From Terrimonas_A sp036262095 (GTDB lineage: Bacteria > Bacteroidota > Bacteroidia > Chitinophagales > Chitinophagaceae), in NCBI GenBank assembly GCA_036262095.1, contig DATAJQ010000177.1, positions 1-14,183 of the forward strand: a DNA stretch of 14,183 bases. The letters are read 5' to 3'. The notes below the pieces were generated by a model that ran no database searches, was not told the origin of the DNA, and saw only the letters and a program-made list of their open reading frames with translations. The translations under genes and the position numbers were made by a program. Numbering within the stretch: the stretch's first letter is position 1; every line of letters begins with the position of its first letter. Positions 7,292-14,183 of this stretch are shown piece after piece.

Positions 7292-8500
7292 TTAATGCGC
7301 CATATCATCTTCATTTTCGTCACTGTCTTCCAGTAAATGCAGATCTACTGCCGATTCCATTCCTGCTATTCCTTCTATGGAACCCCGGATATGTGTGGCA
7401 TTCAGCAACACTTTTTCCAGTTGTTTCTCCCTGGTCTTCCATAATTTTTCCATAGCATCCCGTTCCTTTTGAATAGATATTTTCATGCCCAGGAAACCTT
7501 CGCGGATGGCTTTCCATTGTTCGGCAAATTCATTGCTGGTGAGATAATCATAGAGCATGTGCATCTTATCACCTTTATTCTCGTTATTCCTTACAGCATT
7601 GGAGACGCGCATAATGGTATCGCGCAACACAACTGCCAGTGCTTTTACTTCTGAGTAAGAGCAGACCCAGACACCATCTTTCAAACCGAACCCGTCCATA
7701 TCACGAGGCATGGTGCGGGTAACGATCACAGCCATATCTGCACCAAGACTGCGCATATCAGCTTTGAGTTTTTCGATCCAGTCGGCACCAAAATTATTGG
7801 TGCGTTTGCTTTCATAAATGATCTTTCCGCACTCCTGCCCCAGGTTGTTGCGGACAGTTTGCACGCAATCCGCACCACGGACACCTTTACCTACTTCAGC
7901 AACCAGGTCGAAAGGAAAAGCAAGGCGCAGCATTTCTTCCAGCGCCAATTCCTGTATCTCCCCCTGCAATTGGGTTGAACCTTGTTCCGCTTTGCGGCGC
8001 ATTTCATCAGCCAGTTTCTTTTGGTCTTCCAGTTGTTTTTCCAGTTCTTTCAACCGCAACTGGAATTCGCTTTCCCGGGCAGCTACTTTTTGTTCTTCTA
8101 TTTTGCGGAGATCTTCAGAAAGTTTTTCCCGTTCCTGCTGTAGTTTTTTCTGTACGGTGATCTCCAGTTCATCTTCCTTATTTTTCAGTTACTGTTCTTT
8201 CTTTAAGTATTCCAGTTCTTTTTGGCGGGCAAGCTTCAGTTTTTCTTCGTTGTCTTTATTGTTTTGTTCAAGCAGGCGAAGTTTGTTTTCAAAATCGGCT
8301 GTAAGATTTTTGCGGATGTTCTCTTCCATGCTTTGCTGCATACGCTTTTTTTCCTCTTCCAGTCTGAGCTGGAATTCCTCATTCTTTTTCTTTTGCCAGT
8401 CTGCTGCTTTGGAGCGTAATTCTTTTTCCACTTCTTCCCTTATTGCATCATTCGGTTCAAACTGGTGACCGCAATTCGGGCATTTTATATCGGTAGCCAT
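7292..8500 (-). pseudogene. DUF2130 protein gene with one in-frame stop codon
   Basis: Read through a single TAA at 8191-8189 (codon 104), one frame runs from ATG at 8500 to the stop at 7292 and would give about 402 residues. The N-terminus has a half zinc ribbon, CPNCGHQF (C7, C10). A charged coiled coil covers about residues 15-190 on both sides of the stop, and a C-terminal DUF2130 domain follows (about 190-340). That domain shows D211 in GADC and E230-x-K232 in IYESKRT, consistent with a PD-(D/E)xK nuclease-like core. The tail is acidic. The reading frame and the typical sequence are kept after the stop, so the lesion is a lone nonsense change, a sequencing error, or a split into two products. 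Without the stop it would be an ordinary DUF2130 gene; its role is not established. Confidence 0.8.
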
Positions 8501-8519
8501 CAGGTAATTGTTTAAAGGT

Positions 8520-8527
8520 CAAAAATA
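8520..8527 (-). promoter_or_regulatory. Bacteroidota-type -7 promoter element for the DUF2130 gene
   Basis: On the minus strand this is TATTTTTG, a full TAnnTTTG match, 19 bp upstream of the ATG at 8500. The predicted leader would be about a dozen nucleotides. No -33 TTG is found at the expected distance. Its presence suggests that the interrupted gene may still be transcribed. Confidence 0.5.
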
Positions 8528-8554
8528 CTAAAGAGAAAGCATGATCGGGCAGGG

Positions 8555-8658
8555 GAGTTGGTCCCACGAAGGCAACAAAGAACACAAAGATTTTTTCTGT
8601 AGATGATTAGTGGGGAATATTTTCTTTGTGTTCTTTGTTGCCTTCGTGGGACCAACTC
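8555..8658. repeat. Long perfect inverted repeat (two 36-nt arms) in a divergent intergenic region
   Basis: Positions 8555-8590 are the exact reverse complement of 8623-8658, 36 of 36 bases, around a 32-nt loop. The arm contains GGTCCCACGAAGGC followed by two CACAAAG/ACAAAG-like units. It lies between the predicted promoters of the DUF2130 gene (8520-8527, minus) and the SusC-like gene (8722-8752, plus), so neither predicted transcript includes it. That makes a terminator role less likely than for the hairpin at 1437-1574. A cruciform, a protein-binding site or a dispersed palindromic (REP- or MITE-like) element are alternatives. It shares no arm sequence with the 1437-1574 repeat. Confidence 0.9.
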
Positions 8659-8670
8659 ACAACTATATCA

Positions 8671-8686
8671 TATTATTATTATTATT
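8671..8686 (+). repeat. Short AT-rich triplet repeat
   Basis: Five tandem copies of TAT plus one T lie between the long inverted repeat and the susC-like promoter. It could be a slippage-prone spacer or an AT-rich upstream element, or simply low-complexity DNA. Confidence 0.6.
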
Positions 8687-8721
8687 CCGTTCCTGTGGGA
8701 ATAACTTTTTTGAGAAAAATA

Positions 8722-8752
8722 TTTGGCGGTACAGAAAAAACCCTTACTTTCA
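8722..8752 (+). promoter_or_regulatory. Probable promoter of the susCD-like operon
   Basis: TTTG at 8722-8725 is followed by exactly 19 bp and then TACTTTCA at 8745-8752. The -33 element and spacing fit Bacteroidota promoters; the -7 box keeps TAnnTT but ends CA rather than TG. Transcription would start near 8758 and leave a leader of about 240 nt before the ATG at 8999. Confidence 0.45.
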
Positions 8753-8757
8753 CAATG

Positions 8758-8998
8758 CTAAAACGAATTAGCAACTGTCCCAAACCTCAAAATTGCGATT
8801 GCCATGCTACATCATTTTATCAGTCCGAGAAGCCTACTCCCTTCTTAACCTTATCAATACTGTTTTCTTTTAGCTATCCCGCCAGTTGCTTTAGCAACCG
8901 GCCATCATGCTGAAATAGTTCCAAGGAAAACGGGTACGTTACCATTAAAGATGCTGACGTAGCCCGAAGGATATTTATTGCTTATTAATGCCATAACT
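8758..8998 (+). promoter_or_regulatory. Long structured leader upstream of the susC-like gene
   Basis: This stretch has no convincing gene. It contains two hairpins. The first (8881-8902) has GCC-A-GTTGC pairing with GCAAC-C-GGC around a TTTA loop, with one A-C mismatch. The second (8931-8966) has CGGG-TACGT pairing with ACGTA-CCCG, with one bulged G and a 17-nt loop, ending 32 nt before the start codon. Such a leader could be a target for small RNAs or translational control, but I recognise no known riboswitch. The leader's 5' end depends on the predicted promoter. Confidence 0.35.
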
Positions 8999-11900
8999 AT
9001 GCAAAAGAGAAATGCAATTTTTGTTTTCACTGTTTTAGGTTGCCTGCTTGCCACCATCATCGGGTTGCCTGCTTACGCTCAATCAAACAGAACGGTGACC
9101 GGTACCGTTACGGATATCAATAAAACACCTCTGCAGGGTGTTACTATCCGTGAAAGAGCAACCAACAAAAGAGCGCTGACCACTGCGTCCGGCACTTACA
9201 CTTTTAATTTATCGTCAGACAGCGCCGTACTGGTATTTAGCTATGTAGGCATGGAGACTGCTGTAGAAAGAGTGAACGGCAGAGCGGTGATCGATGTGAC
9301 CATGCAGGTAAAGCTTGGCGCACTGGATGATGTAGTAGTGATCGGCTACGGCACTACAAAGAAAAAAGATCTTACTGGCTCCGTTTCTTCCATCTCTAAA
9401 GAAGCTTTGTCTGACCGCACTATTTTCTCCCTGGCCGATGCCATGAAAGGCAAAGCCGCTGGCGTGCAGATCACCCAGAATGACGGTACACCCGGCTCTG
9501 AAAATACCATCCGCATCCGTGGTGCCAGTTCTGTGAGCGCAGGAAGCACTCCCTTATTTGTAGTGGACGGCGTGTTGCAGGATGATATCAATAATATTAA
9601 CCCCGGTGATATTGAATCAGTGGAGATATTAAAAGACGCATCCGGTACTGCCATGTATGGCGCCCGCGGCGCCAATGGTGTTATCCTTGTTACCACAAAA
9701 AGTGGTAAAGCCGGTAAAACCAGGCTGGAACTGTATTCCAACATGGCTTATCAACAGCCAGGCCACCTCTTTGGTTTGCTGAATGCTCCTGAATATGCAC
9801 GTGCGCGTTTCCAGGCTTCAGGCTATACCTATTCTCCTGCAAGTGCTTCCGATCCCAATGCACCTGCTACCACGCAGATCGGGTATACTTATTTCCGTGA
9901 TAGCCCGCTGGGCACTCCCGGTGGTTTCTGGGGTGTTGCGATGGATCAGACTTATCACGACTGGGAAAAATATTCCAGCCCCGATAGTACGAATACCGAT
10001 TGGCAGCGGGCCATGTTCCAGAACAGCATGATACAGGAGTACCGTATCAGTGCAACAGGAGGTTCAAAAGACACCAAGTTCTCTTTTATGGGAGGTTATA
10101 TGGATCAGGGTGGTTTAGTGGTATTCAGCAATTACAAAAGATATAATGGCCGTTTTAATTTTCAGCAAAAACTGGCTCCCACTGTAACCGTTACCAGCAA
10201 TATTGCTTATACCCGAAGTGAAACCAACGGCTTTCTGGTCAATACACTGAATGGAGGTATTGCATCCAACGCCATTGTAACAAGCATGCTGGCTAAGCCA
10301 CCCGTGCAACCCCTGACTGTAACTGACGTGGAAGACAACGCAGATGTGGACGGCTTCATTACCACCAATCCTTATTCTCTTGCCAAAAACATTACCAATA
10401 ATAAAAACAATATGGAATGGCTGGCACGGATGGCTTTGGAATGGAACATCAACAAGAATTTCACCTTCCGTACCACCGGCAACTTCACTTCCAATAATGT
10501 GAACACGGATGCTTATTATCCCAAGTATACATCAGCCGGTTCAAGGTTCAATGGCCGTGCTTATTTATCACGCGGCAATACCACCCGGTTCATGAACGAA
10601 AACCTTTTGTATTATAAAGGGCGTATCGGCCGGGACCATGTATTTAATGCAGTGGCAGGTGCCATCTTTGAAAAGAGCAACCTGAACCTGATTACAGCAG
10701 AAAACCAGAACTATGATGTGGAAGTACTGGGCGTTTATGGGTTACAAAATGGGACCGTTCCTATCATCCCTACGTATAATATTACCAAATGGAGCATGGC
10801 TTCTTTCCTGGGTCGCGTGGAATACAATTATAAAGGACGTTATCTTGCTACAGCCACTTTCCGTGCAGATGGTTCATCACGCTTCAGCAAAAATAATAAG
10901 TGGGCTTACTTCCCGTCTGCAGCGCTGGCATGGCGTATCTCTGATGAGAACTTCATGAAAGGCGTTAAGCCTGTCAGTAACATGAAGCTTCGTGCAAGTG
11001 TGGGACAGAGTGGTAACACAGCTATTCCTTCTTATCTCACCCTGTCAACTATTTCCACTTATTTCTCACCAATGGATGGCAACTCACCCAACTATGGTGT
11101 AGTGGTTGAAAGGCCTGAAAATACTTCCCTGAAATGGGAAACTACCACGCAAGTGAATACCGGTCTTGATATCGGTCTCTTCGACAACAGGATCAGCCTC
11201 ACTGCTGAATGGTATCTGAAAAGAACAAAAGACCTGTTGATCCAGAAAATAACGCCTGGCTATAGCGGCTACCGCAACACCTGGACCAACCTTGGTTCCA
11301 TACAAAACAGCGGTGTTGAAATTACGCTTGGTGCGCTTATCATCAACAAACCAGGACTTAGCTGGAATGTGGACGCAAATATTGGTTTCAACAAATCAAA
11401 AGCGATCGAGATCGGAGCTGACCTGGGATTGGATCCTGGCGTGGTGCCTGGTGTAGGCACAACTGCCATCATCCGCAATGGCCAACCGATAGGACAGTGG
11501 TTTGGTTACCAGACAGACGGCATCTGGCAATCACAGGCAGAGATCCTCGCCTCGGGATTAACGATGATCAACGGCCAGGCGATCAATACCATCCGTCCCG
11601 GCACACGCCGCTTTATTGATCAGAATGGAGATGGTATCATTAACACAGCAGACCGTGTGATACTTGGACAGGGTCAACCGAAGTTTACCGGTGGCCTTAC
11701 CAATTCAGTAAGCTATAAAGGATTTAACCTGAATGTAGTGTTGCAATACAGCTATGGCAACAAACTGTATAATGCCAACAGGATCTCCCTCGAGTCTGGC
11801 CGCAATACCGGCAACATGACCAAAGGCATTGCAGATAGCTGGAGACCTTCCTTGTATGATATGACAAGCGGTGCACTGGTGGAAGCAGGCAACCCGACCA

Positions 11901-12217
11901 ATAAATTCCGTATGCCGGGCAGCAGTGAAGAATTGCTGATGTTGTCTGACTGGATAGAAGATGGTTCCTTTATCCGCCTCAGCGACGTGACATTATCGTA
12001 CAGTTTTCTGGCCTCCAAATGGGTTAAACGTGCAGGACTCACCGGTATGTCTGTTTTTGTAAGCGGCAAAAATCTTTGGATATCTACCAGGTATACAGGA
12101 TATGATCCCGAAGTGAATACACGCCAGGGAGGCTTTGGCGACCTGATGCCTTCGATGGATTATGCATCTTATCCGAGATCAAAAGTGTATTCAGCCGGTA
12201 TAAAACTTCAATTCTAA
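8999..12217 (+). CDS. SusC/RagA-family TonB-dependent outer-membrane transporter
   Basis: The 1072-residue product is the beta-barrel half of a SusCD nutrient importer, powered by TonB-ExbBD. A signal peptide covers residues 1-27 (ending GLPAYA). A carboxypeptidase-regulatory-like domain follows at about 33-103 (TVTGTVTDINKTPLQGV). Next comes the family signature with its TonB-box-like segment, LDDVVVIGYGTTKKKDLTG (about 109-127), then a plug domain to about 240 with IRIRGASS and FVVDGV, and the barrel to the C-terminus, which ends in Phe (IKLQF) as outer-membrane proteins do. It has no N-terminal STN domain, and no sigma/anti-sigma pair is adjacent, so FecR-type signalling is not indicated. 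ATG at 8999 is chosen because it opens the signal peptide. The substrate is unknown. The susD-like gene follows after 20 bp. Confidence 0.95.
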   Translation: MQKRNAIFVFTVLGCLLATIIGLPAYAQSNRTVTGTVTDINKTPLQGVTIRERATNKRALTTASGTYTFNLSSDSAVLVFSYVGMETAVERVNGRAVIDVTMQVKLGALDDVVVIGYGTTKKKDLTGSVSSISKEALSDRTIFSLADAMKGKAAGVQITQNDGTPGSENTIRIRGASSVSAGSTPLFVVDGVLQDDINNINPGDIESVEILKDASGTAMYGARGANGVILVTTKSGKAGKTRLELYSNMAYQQPGHLFGLLNAPEYARARFQASGYTYSPASASDPNAPATTQIGYTYFRDSPLGTPGGFWGVAMDQTYHDWEKYSSPDSTNTDWQRAMFQNSMIQEYRISATGGSKDTKFSFMGGYMDQGGLVVFSNYKRYNGRFNFQQKLAPTVTVTSNIAYTRSETNGFLVNTLNGGIASNAIVTSMLAKPPVQPLTVTDVEDNADVDGFITTNPYSLAKNITNNKNNMEWLARMALEWNINKNFTFRTTGNFTSNNVNTDAYYPKYTSAGSRFNGRAYLSRGNTTRFMNENLLYYKGRIGRDHVFNAVAGAIFEKSNLNLITAENQNYDVEVLGVYGLQNGTVPIIPTYNITKWSMASFLGRVEYNYKGRYLATATFRADGSSRFSKNNKWAYFPSAALAWRISDENFMKGVKPVSNMKLRASVGQSGNTAIPSYLTLSTISTYFSPMDGNSPNYGVVVERPENTSLKWETTTQVNTGLDIGLFDNRISLTAEWYLKRTKDLLIQKITPGYSGYRNTWTNLGSIQNSGVEITLGALIINKPGLSWNVDANIGFNKSKAIEIGADLGLDPGVVPGVGTTAIIRNGQPIGQWFGYQTDGIWQSQAEILASGLTMINGQAINTIRPGTRRFIDQNGDGIINTADRVILGQGQPKFTGGLTNSVSYKGFNLNVVLQYSYGNKLYNANRISLESGRNTGNMTKGIADSWRPSLYDMTSGALVEAGNPTNKFRMPGSSEELLMLSDWIEDGSFIRLSDVTLSYSFLASKWVKRAGLTGMSVFVSGKNLWISTRYTGYDPEVNTRQGGFGDLMPSMDYASYPRSKVYSAGIKLQF

Positions 12218-12237
12218 TTTTTAAAGATTGTTCCAAT

Positions 12238-13941
12238 ATGAAATCAGCATCAATAAAAAAATGGATATGGGTACTGGCTTTGCTGCCAGTGGTCGGCACT
12301 TCCTGTAAAAAATTCCTGGAAGAAAAACCGCAGACCCAGTATACATCAGACAACTTCTTTGTGGACAAAGTGACCCTGGATGCGGGTATCGTGGGTATGT
12401 ATTCATCAGCGAAGGATTTGTTTGGTGTGTACACCAACACGCCTTTATTCATGACGGAGCTGGGAACTGATGAAGGGATGTTCAAAGGCTCATCCGGTGT
12501 ACGGTTTAATTTCGACCGCCATACTTTTTCTGTAAGCGAAGGCGCGATCTATGAATACTGGATCCGTCATTTCCAGATCGCTGCGCGTGCTAATACTATC
12601 ATGGCTGCTGCGGAGAAAGTGGCTTCCATTACAGAAGCGCAAAGAAATGTGATCATCGGTGAAGCCCGTTTTATCCGTGCATTTGTTTATTTCAGGCTGG
12701 TGCAGGCATATGGTGAATTGCCGATCATTGATCAGCCGATTACCGGCGATTTTGATTATGGCCTTCCCCGCCGCCCTATCAAAGATGTGTATGACCTGAT
12801 CGTAGGTGATCTCAGCTTTGCTTCATCTCCCAATGTGCTGCCTACTGCGAAAACCAATAATGGCCATGCAAACCAATGGGCGGCCAAAGCATTGCTGGGT
12901 AAAGTTTATCTCACGATGGCTTCTGCCAAGGAAGCTAACAGGGTACCGGGCTACCAGGGAATTACGGAAAGTGTAAACGAATTGTATACCAAAGCATGGA
13001 CGGTATTGAAAGATGTAAAAGACAACAGCGGCGCTTCTTTATTGCCTGTGTACGGTGATGTGTTCAAGATCGAGAACAAGAATACCAATGCCGAGTCTTT
13101 ATTTGAATTGCAATTCAGTTCTGTTGTGCCTTATGGCACCCAGTGGACAAAAGAATGGGGCATGATCGCAAGTGGCGGCACCATCAATGGCAATCCCGCT
13201 TATTATACCAATTCAATGATCGGGCAGTGCAACCTGGTATATGTGCCCAAGTTCTACAAATATTATAAACCAACGCTCGCTTCACCGGATTATGATAAAA
13301 GAAGGGTATGGAATCTTACTGATTCATTAGTGAATATCGCTAATAATGCTCCTTCTACATTAACGTATATCTGGTCTACTTACAATCCTGACAAATACAA
13401 CCAGACTGTATTGGGCCGTTGCGGTGTTACCAAGTACCGCTGGGGCAATAGCTGGAAGGAATCATCCATTTATCTTTATTCCAACTGCCCCAATAACGTG
13501 ATCATCCTTCGTTTTGCAGATGTGCTGCTGATGTTTGCCGAAGCAGATTATAAAAAGAACGGCGTGATCTCTGATGAAGGGCTGGAAGCGATCAACCGTG
13601 TACGTCAAAGGGCCAGAGGGCTTGCTTCTAATGGAACACCTGTTCCTGAAAGCAGCACACCAGGTTTCCTGAACTATACAGCATCGGATATAACTATTGA
13701 AGAGATACTGAAAGAAAGATCAAGGGAGCTTTGTTTCGAATTCCAGCGTTGGTTCGACCTGGCAAGAACAGGCAAATTTGAATACTTCCTGGAACTGACA
13801 AGACCGGCAAATAATACCAATATTGTGAACACTGCAACAAGCTTTGATCCATCGAAGCATTATTTGTTCCCGATACCGCAATCGGAACTGGACTTGTCGA
13901 CGAATAAAGAGAATTTTAAACAGAACCCTATGTACCAATAA
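12238..13941 (+). CDS. SusD/RagB-family outer-membrane nutrient-binding lipoprotein
   Basis: The 567-residue product is the surface lipoprotein lid that captures substrate for the SusC barrel. It opens with a lipoprotein signal ending VVGTSC; C23 is the probable lipid-bearing residue, followed by the family-typical KKFLEEKP. The SusD-like N-terminal part includes the helical GEARFIRAFVYFRLVQAYGE at about 140-160. The C-terminal SusD/RagB part holds RFADVLLMFAEA, INRVRQRA, the ERSRELCFEFQRWFDLAR region and the closing YLFPIPQSEL...QNPMYQ. The lipobox has Gly at -3, which is tolerated in this phylum. It lies 20 bp after the susC-like gene and is surely co-transcribed. The substrate class cannot be assigned from sequence alone. 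Confidence 0.95.
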   Translation: MKSASIKKWIWVLALLPVVGTSCKKFLEEKPQTQYTSDNFFVDKVTLDAGIVGMYSSAKDLFGVYTNTPLFMTELGTDEGMFKGSSGVRFNFDRHTFSVSEGAIYEYWIRHFQIAARANTIMAAAEKVASITEAQRNVIIGEARFIRAFVYFRLVQAYGELPIIDQPITGDFDYGLPRRPIKDVYDLIVGDLSFASSPNVLPTAKTNNGHANQWAAKALLGKVYLTMASAKEANRVPGYQGITESVNELYTKAWTVLKDVKDNSGASLLPVYGDVFKIENKNTNAESLFELQFSSVVPYGTQWTKEWGMIASGGTINGNPAYYTNSMIGQCNLVYVPKFYKYYKPTLASPDYDKRRVWNLTDSLVNIANNAPSTLTYIWSTYNPDKYNQTVLGRCGVTKYRWGNSWKESSIYLYSNCPNNVIILRFADVLLMFAEADYKKNGVISDEGLEAINRVRQRARGLASNGTPVPESSTPGFLNYTASDITIEEILKERSRELCFEFQRWFDLARTGKFEYFLELTRPANNTNIVNTATSFDPSKHYLFPIPQSELDLSTNKENFKQNPMYQ

Positions 13942-14000
13942 GCACGAATAAGCATGAATGACGTGGGAAAAAATATGTGCCACGAATAGGCGCGAATGAG
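13942..14000 (+). repeat. Degenerate CACGAAT-type short repeats
   Basis: Immediately after the susD-like stop codon come GCACGAATAA (13942-13951) and GCATGAATGA (13952-13961). Then, after an 18-nt A-rich break, CACGAATAGG (13981-13990) and CGCGAATGAG (13991-14000) follow. These are four versions of a roughly 10-bp unit. CGTGG at 13962-13966 can also pair with CCACG at 13980-13984. The units are too short and degenerate for a CRISPR. They look like eroded copies of a dispersed intergenic repeat. Confidence 0.55.
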
Positions 14001-14010
14001 CGCGTTTTTT
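13988..14010 (+). terminator. Possible weak terminator or attenuator after the susCD-like pair
   Basis: CGCG at 13991-13994 pairs with CGCG at 14001-14004 around AATGAG. It is extended by two G-U pairs and one A-U pair, which use part of the six T residues at 14005-14010. The four-pair GC core followed by T6 looks like a small intrinsic terminator placed 28 bp before the next ATG. It could reduce expression of the oxidoreductase relative to susCD. Confidence 0.4.
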
Positions 14011-14038
14011 AGAGTACTTATAAAAATAGAATAGGAGT

Positions 14039-14183
14039 ATGAAAAAGGTTTTATTAAAAAGCAGGTGGTATGTGATTATAGTGGGGATGTTGTGTGTGGG
14101 GTTGTTTTCTTTTAGGAAAGAGAAAACAGTAGAGGATAGTTATGATGTGGTGGTGTATGGCGGAACGGCTTCGGGAGTGATTG
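14039..14183 (+). CDS. Exported FAD-dependent oxidoreductase, 5' part only
   Basis: The first 48 codons are present and the gene runs off the right edge. The product opens with a basic N-terminus and hydrophobic segment (residues 1-25, MKKVLLKSRWYVIIVGMLCV), consistent with a signal peptide. It continues with S-Y-D-V-V-V-Y-G-G-T-A-S-G-V-I at about 34-48. This is the nucleotide-binding beta-alpha-beta start of Bacteroidota FAD-dependent oxidoreductases (FAD_oxidored type), in which YGGT-x-SG replaces the usual GxGxxG. Relatives are often found next to SusCD loci, and some are annotated as xanthan lyase, a label I would not trust. AGGAG at 14033-14037 lies only 1 nt before the ATG, too close to be a normal ribosome binding site. 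It follows the susD-like gene by 97 bp. Confidence 0.78.
   Translation, partial: MKKVLLKSRWYVIIVGMLCVGLFSFRKEKTVEDSYDVVVYGGTASGVI

Noticed and set aside
7818..8468. A 216-codon plus-strand open frame rich in Ser and Phe
   Set aside because: It is the antisense shadow of the Glu/Lys-rich coiled coil of the DUF2130 gene; composition explains the open frame.
8626..8913. A 95-codon plus-strand open frame before the susC-like gene
   Set aside because: It starts inside the right arm of the inverted repeat, is rich in Ser, Phe and Tyr runs from low-complexity DNA, and crosses the predicted promoter. The sub-frame from ATG 8755 would begin at the predicted transcription start.
14033..14037. AGGAG as a Shine-Dalgarno sequence for the oxidoreductase
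   Set aside because: It is 1 nt from the ATG, too close for normal pairing, and the other genes here do not use such sites.

Overview
The window looks like a chromosomal segment from a Bacteroidota bacterium, most probably in or near the family Chitinophagaceae. The evidence is a SusC/SusD outer-membrane pair, a DUF177 protein, Bacteroidota-type dcd, DUF3810, DUF3857 and DUF2130 families, few Shine-Dalgarno sequences, and several matches to the Bacteroidota -7 promoter element TAnnTTTG just upstream of gene starts. I found no phage, transposase, CRISPR, tRNA or rRNA.

Layout. Positions 1-149 hold the 5' end of a DUF177 (YceD-like) gene on the minus strand. A DUF3810 membrane protein with an HExxH motif (291-1403, +) faces the convergent dCTP deaminase gene dcd (1575-2111, -). 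A 40-bp perfect inverted repeat fills the gap between them and abuts the dcd stop codon. dcd is divergent from a Sfp-type 4'-phosphopantetheinyl transferase (2261-2869, +). Next come two exported proteins in tandem, 10 bp apart: a DUF3857/transglutaminase-like protein with an intact Cys-His-Asp triad (3044-4909), and a larger relative in which all three catalytic positions appear to be lost (4920-7205). A bidirectional terminator hairpin (7223-7256) separates them from a DUF2130 gene on the minus strand (7292-8500), which carries one in-frame TAA at codon 104.

The 498-bp divergent region 8501-8998 holds a second long perfect inverted repeat (two 36-nt arms), a probable promoter and a structured leader of about 240 nt. 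These precede a SusC-like TonB-dependent transporter (8999-12217) and its SusD-like lipoprotein partner (12238-13941). A short intergenic stretch with degenerate CACGAAT repeats and a small GC hairpin followed by six T residues leads to the start of an exported FAD-dependent oxidoreductase (from 14039), which runs off the window.

How the genes fit together. SusC/SusD form an outer-membrane uptake complex, and the oxidoreductase may belong to the same nutrient-use locus, though the substrate cannot be read from this window. dcd (pyrimidine nucleotide metabolism) and the phosphopantetheinyl transferase (carrier-protein activation) are housekeeping genes. The DUF3857 pair looks like an envelope-associated two-gene operon of unknown role. 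I see no clear new defence or mobile system. The most unusual items are the two long perfect hairpins, the active/inactive transglutaminase pair and the interrupted DUF2130 gene.
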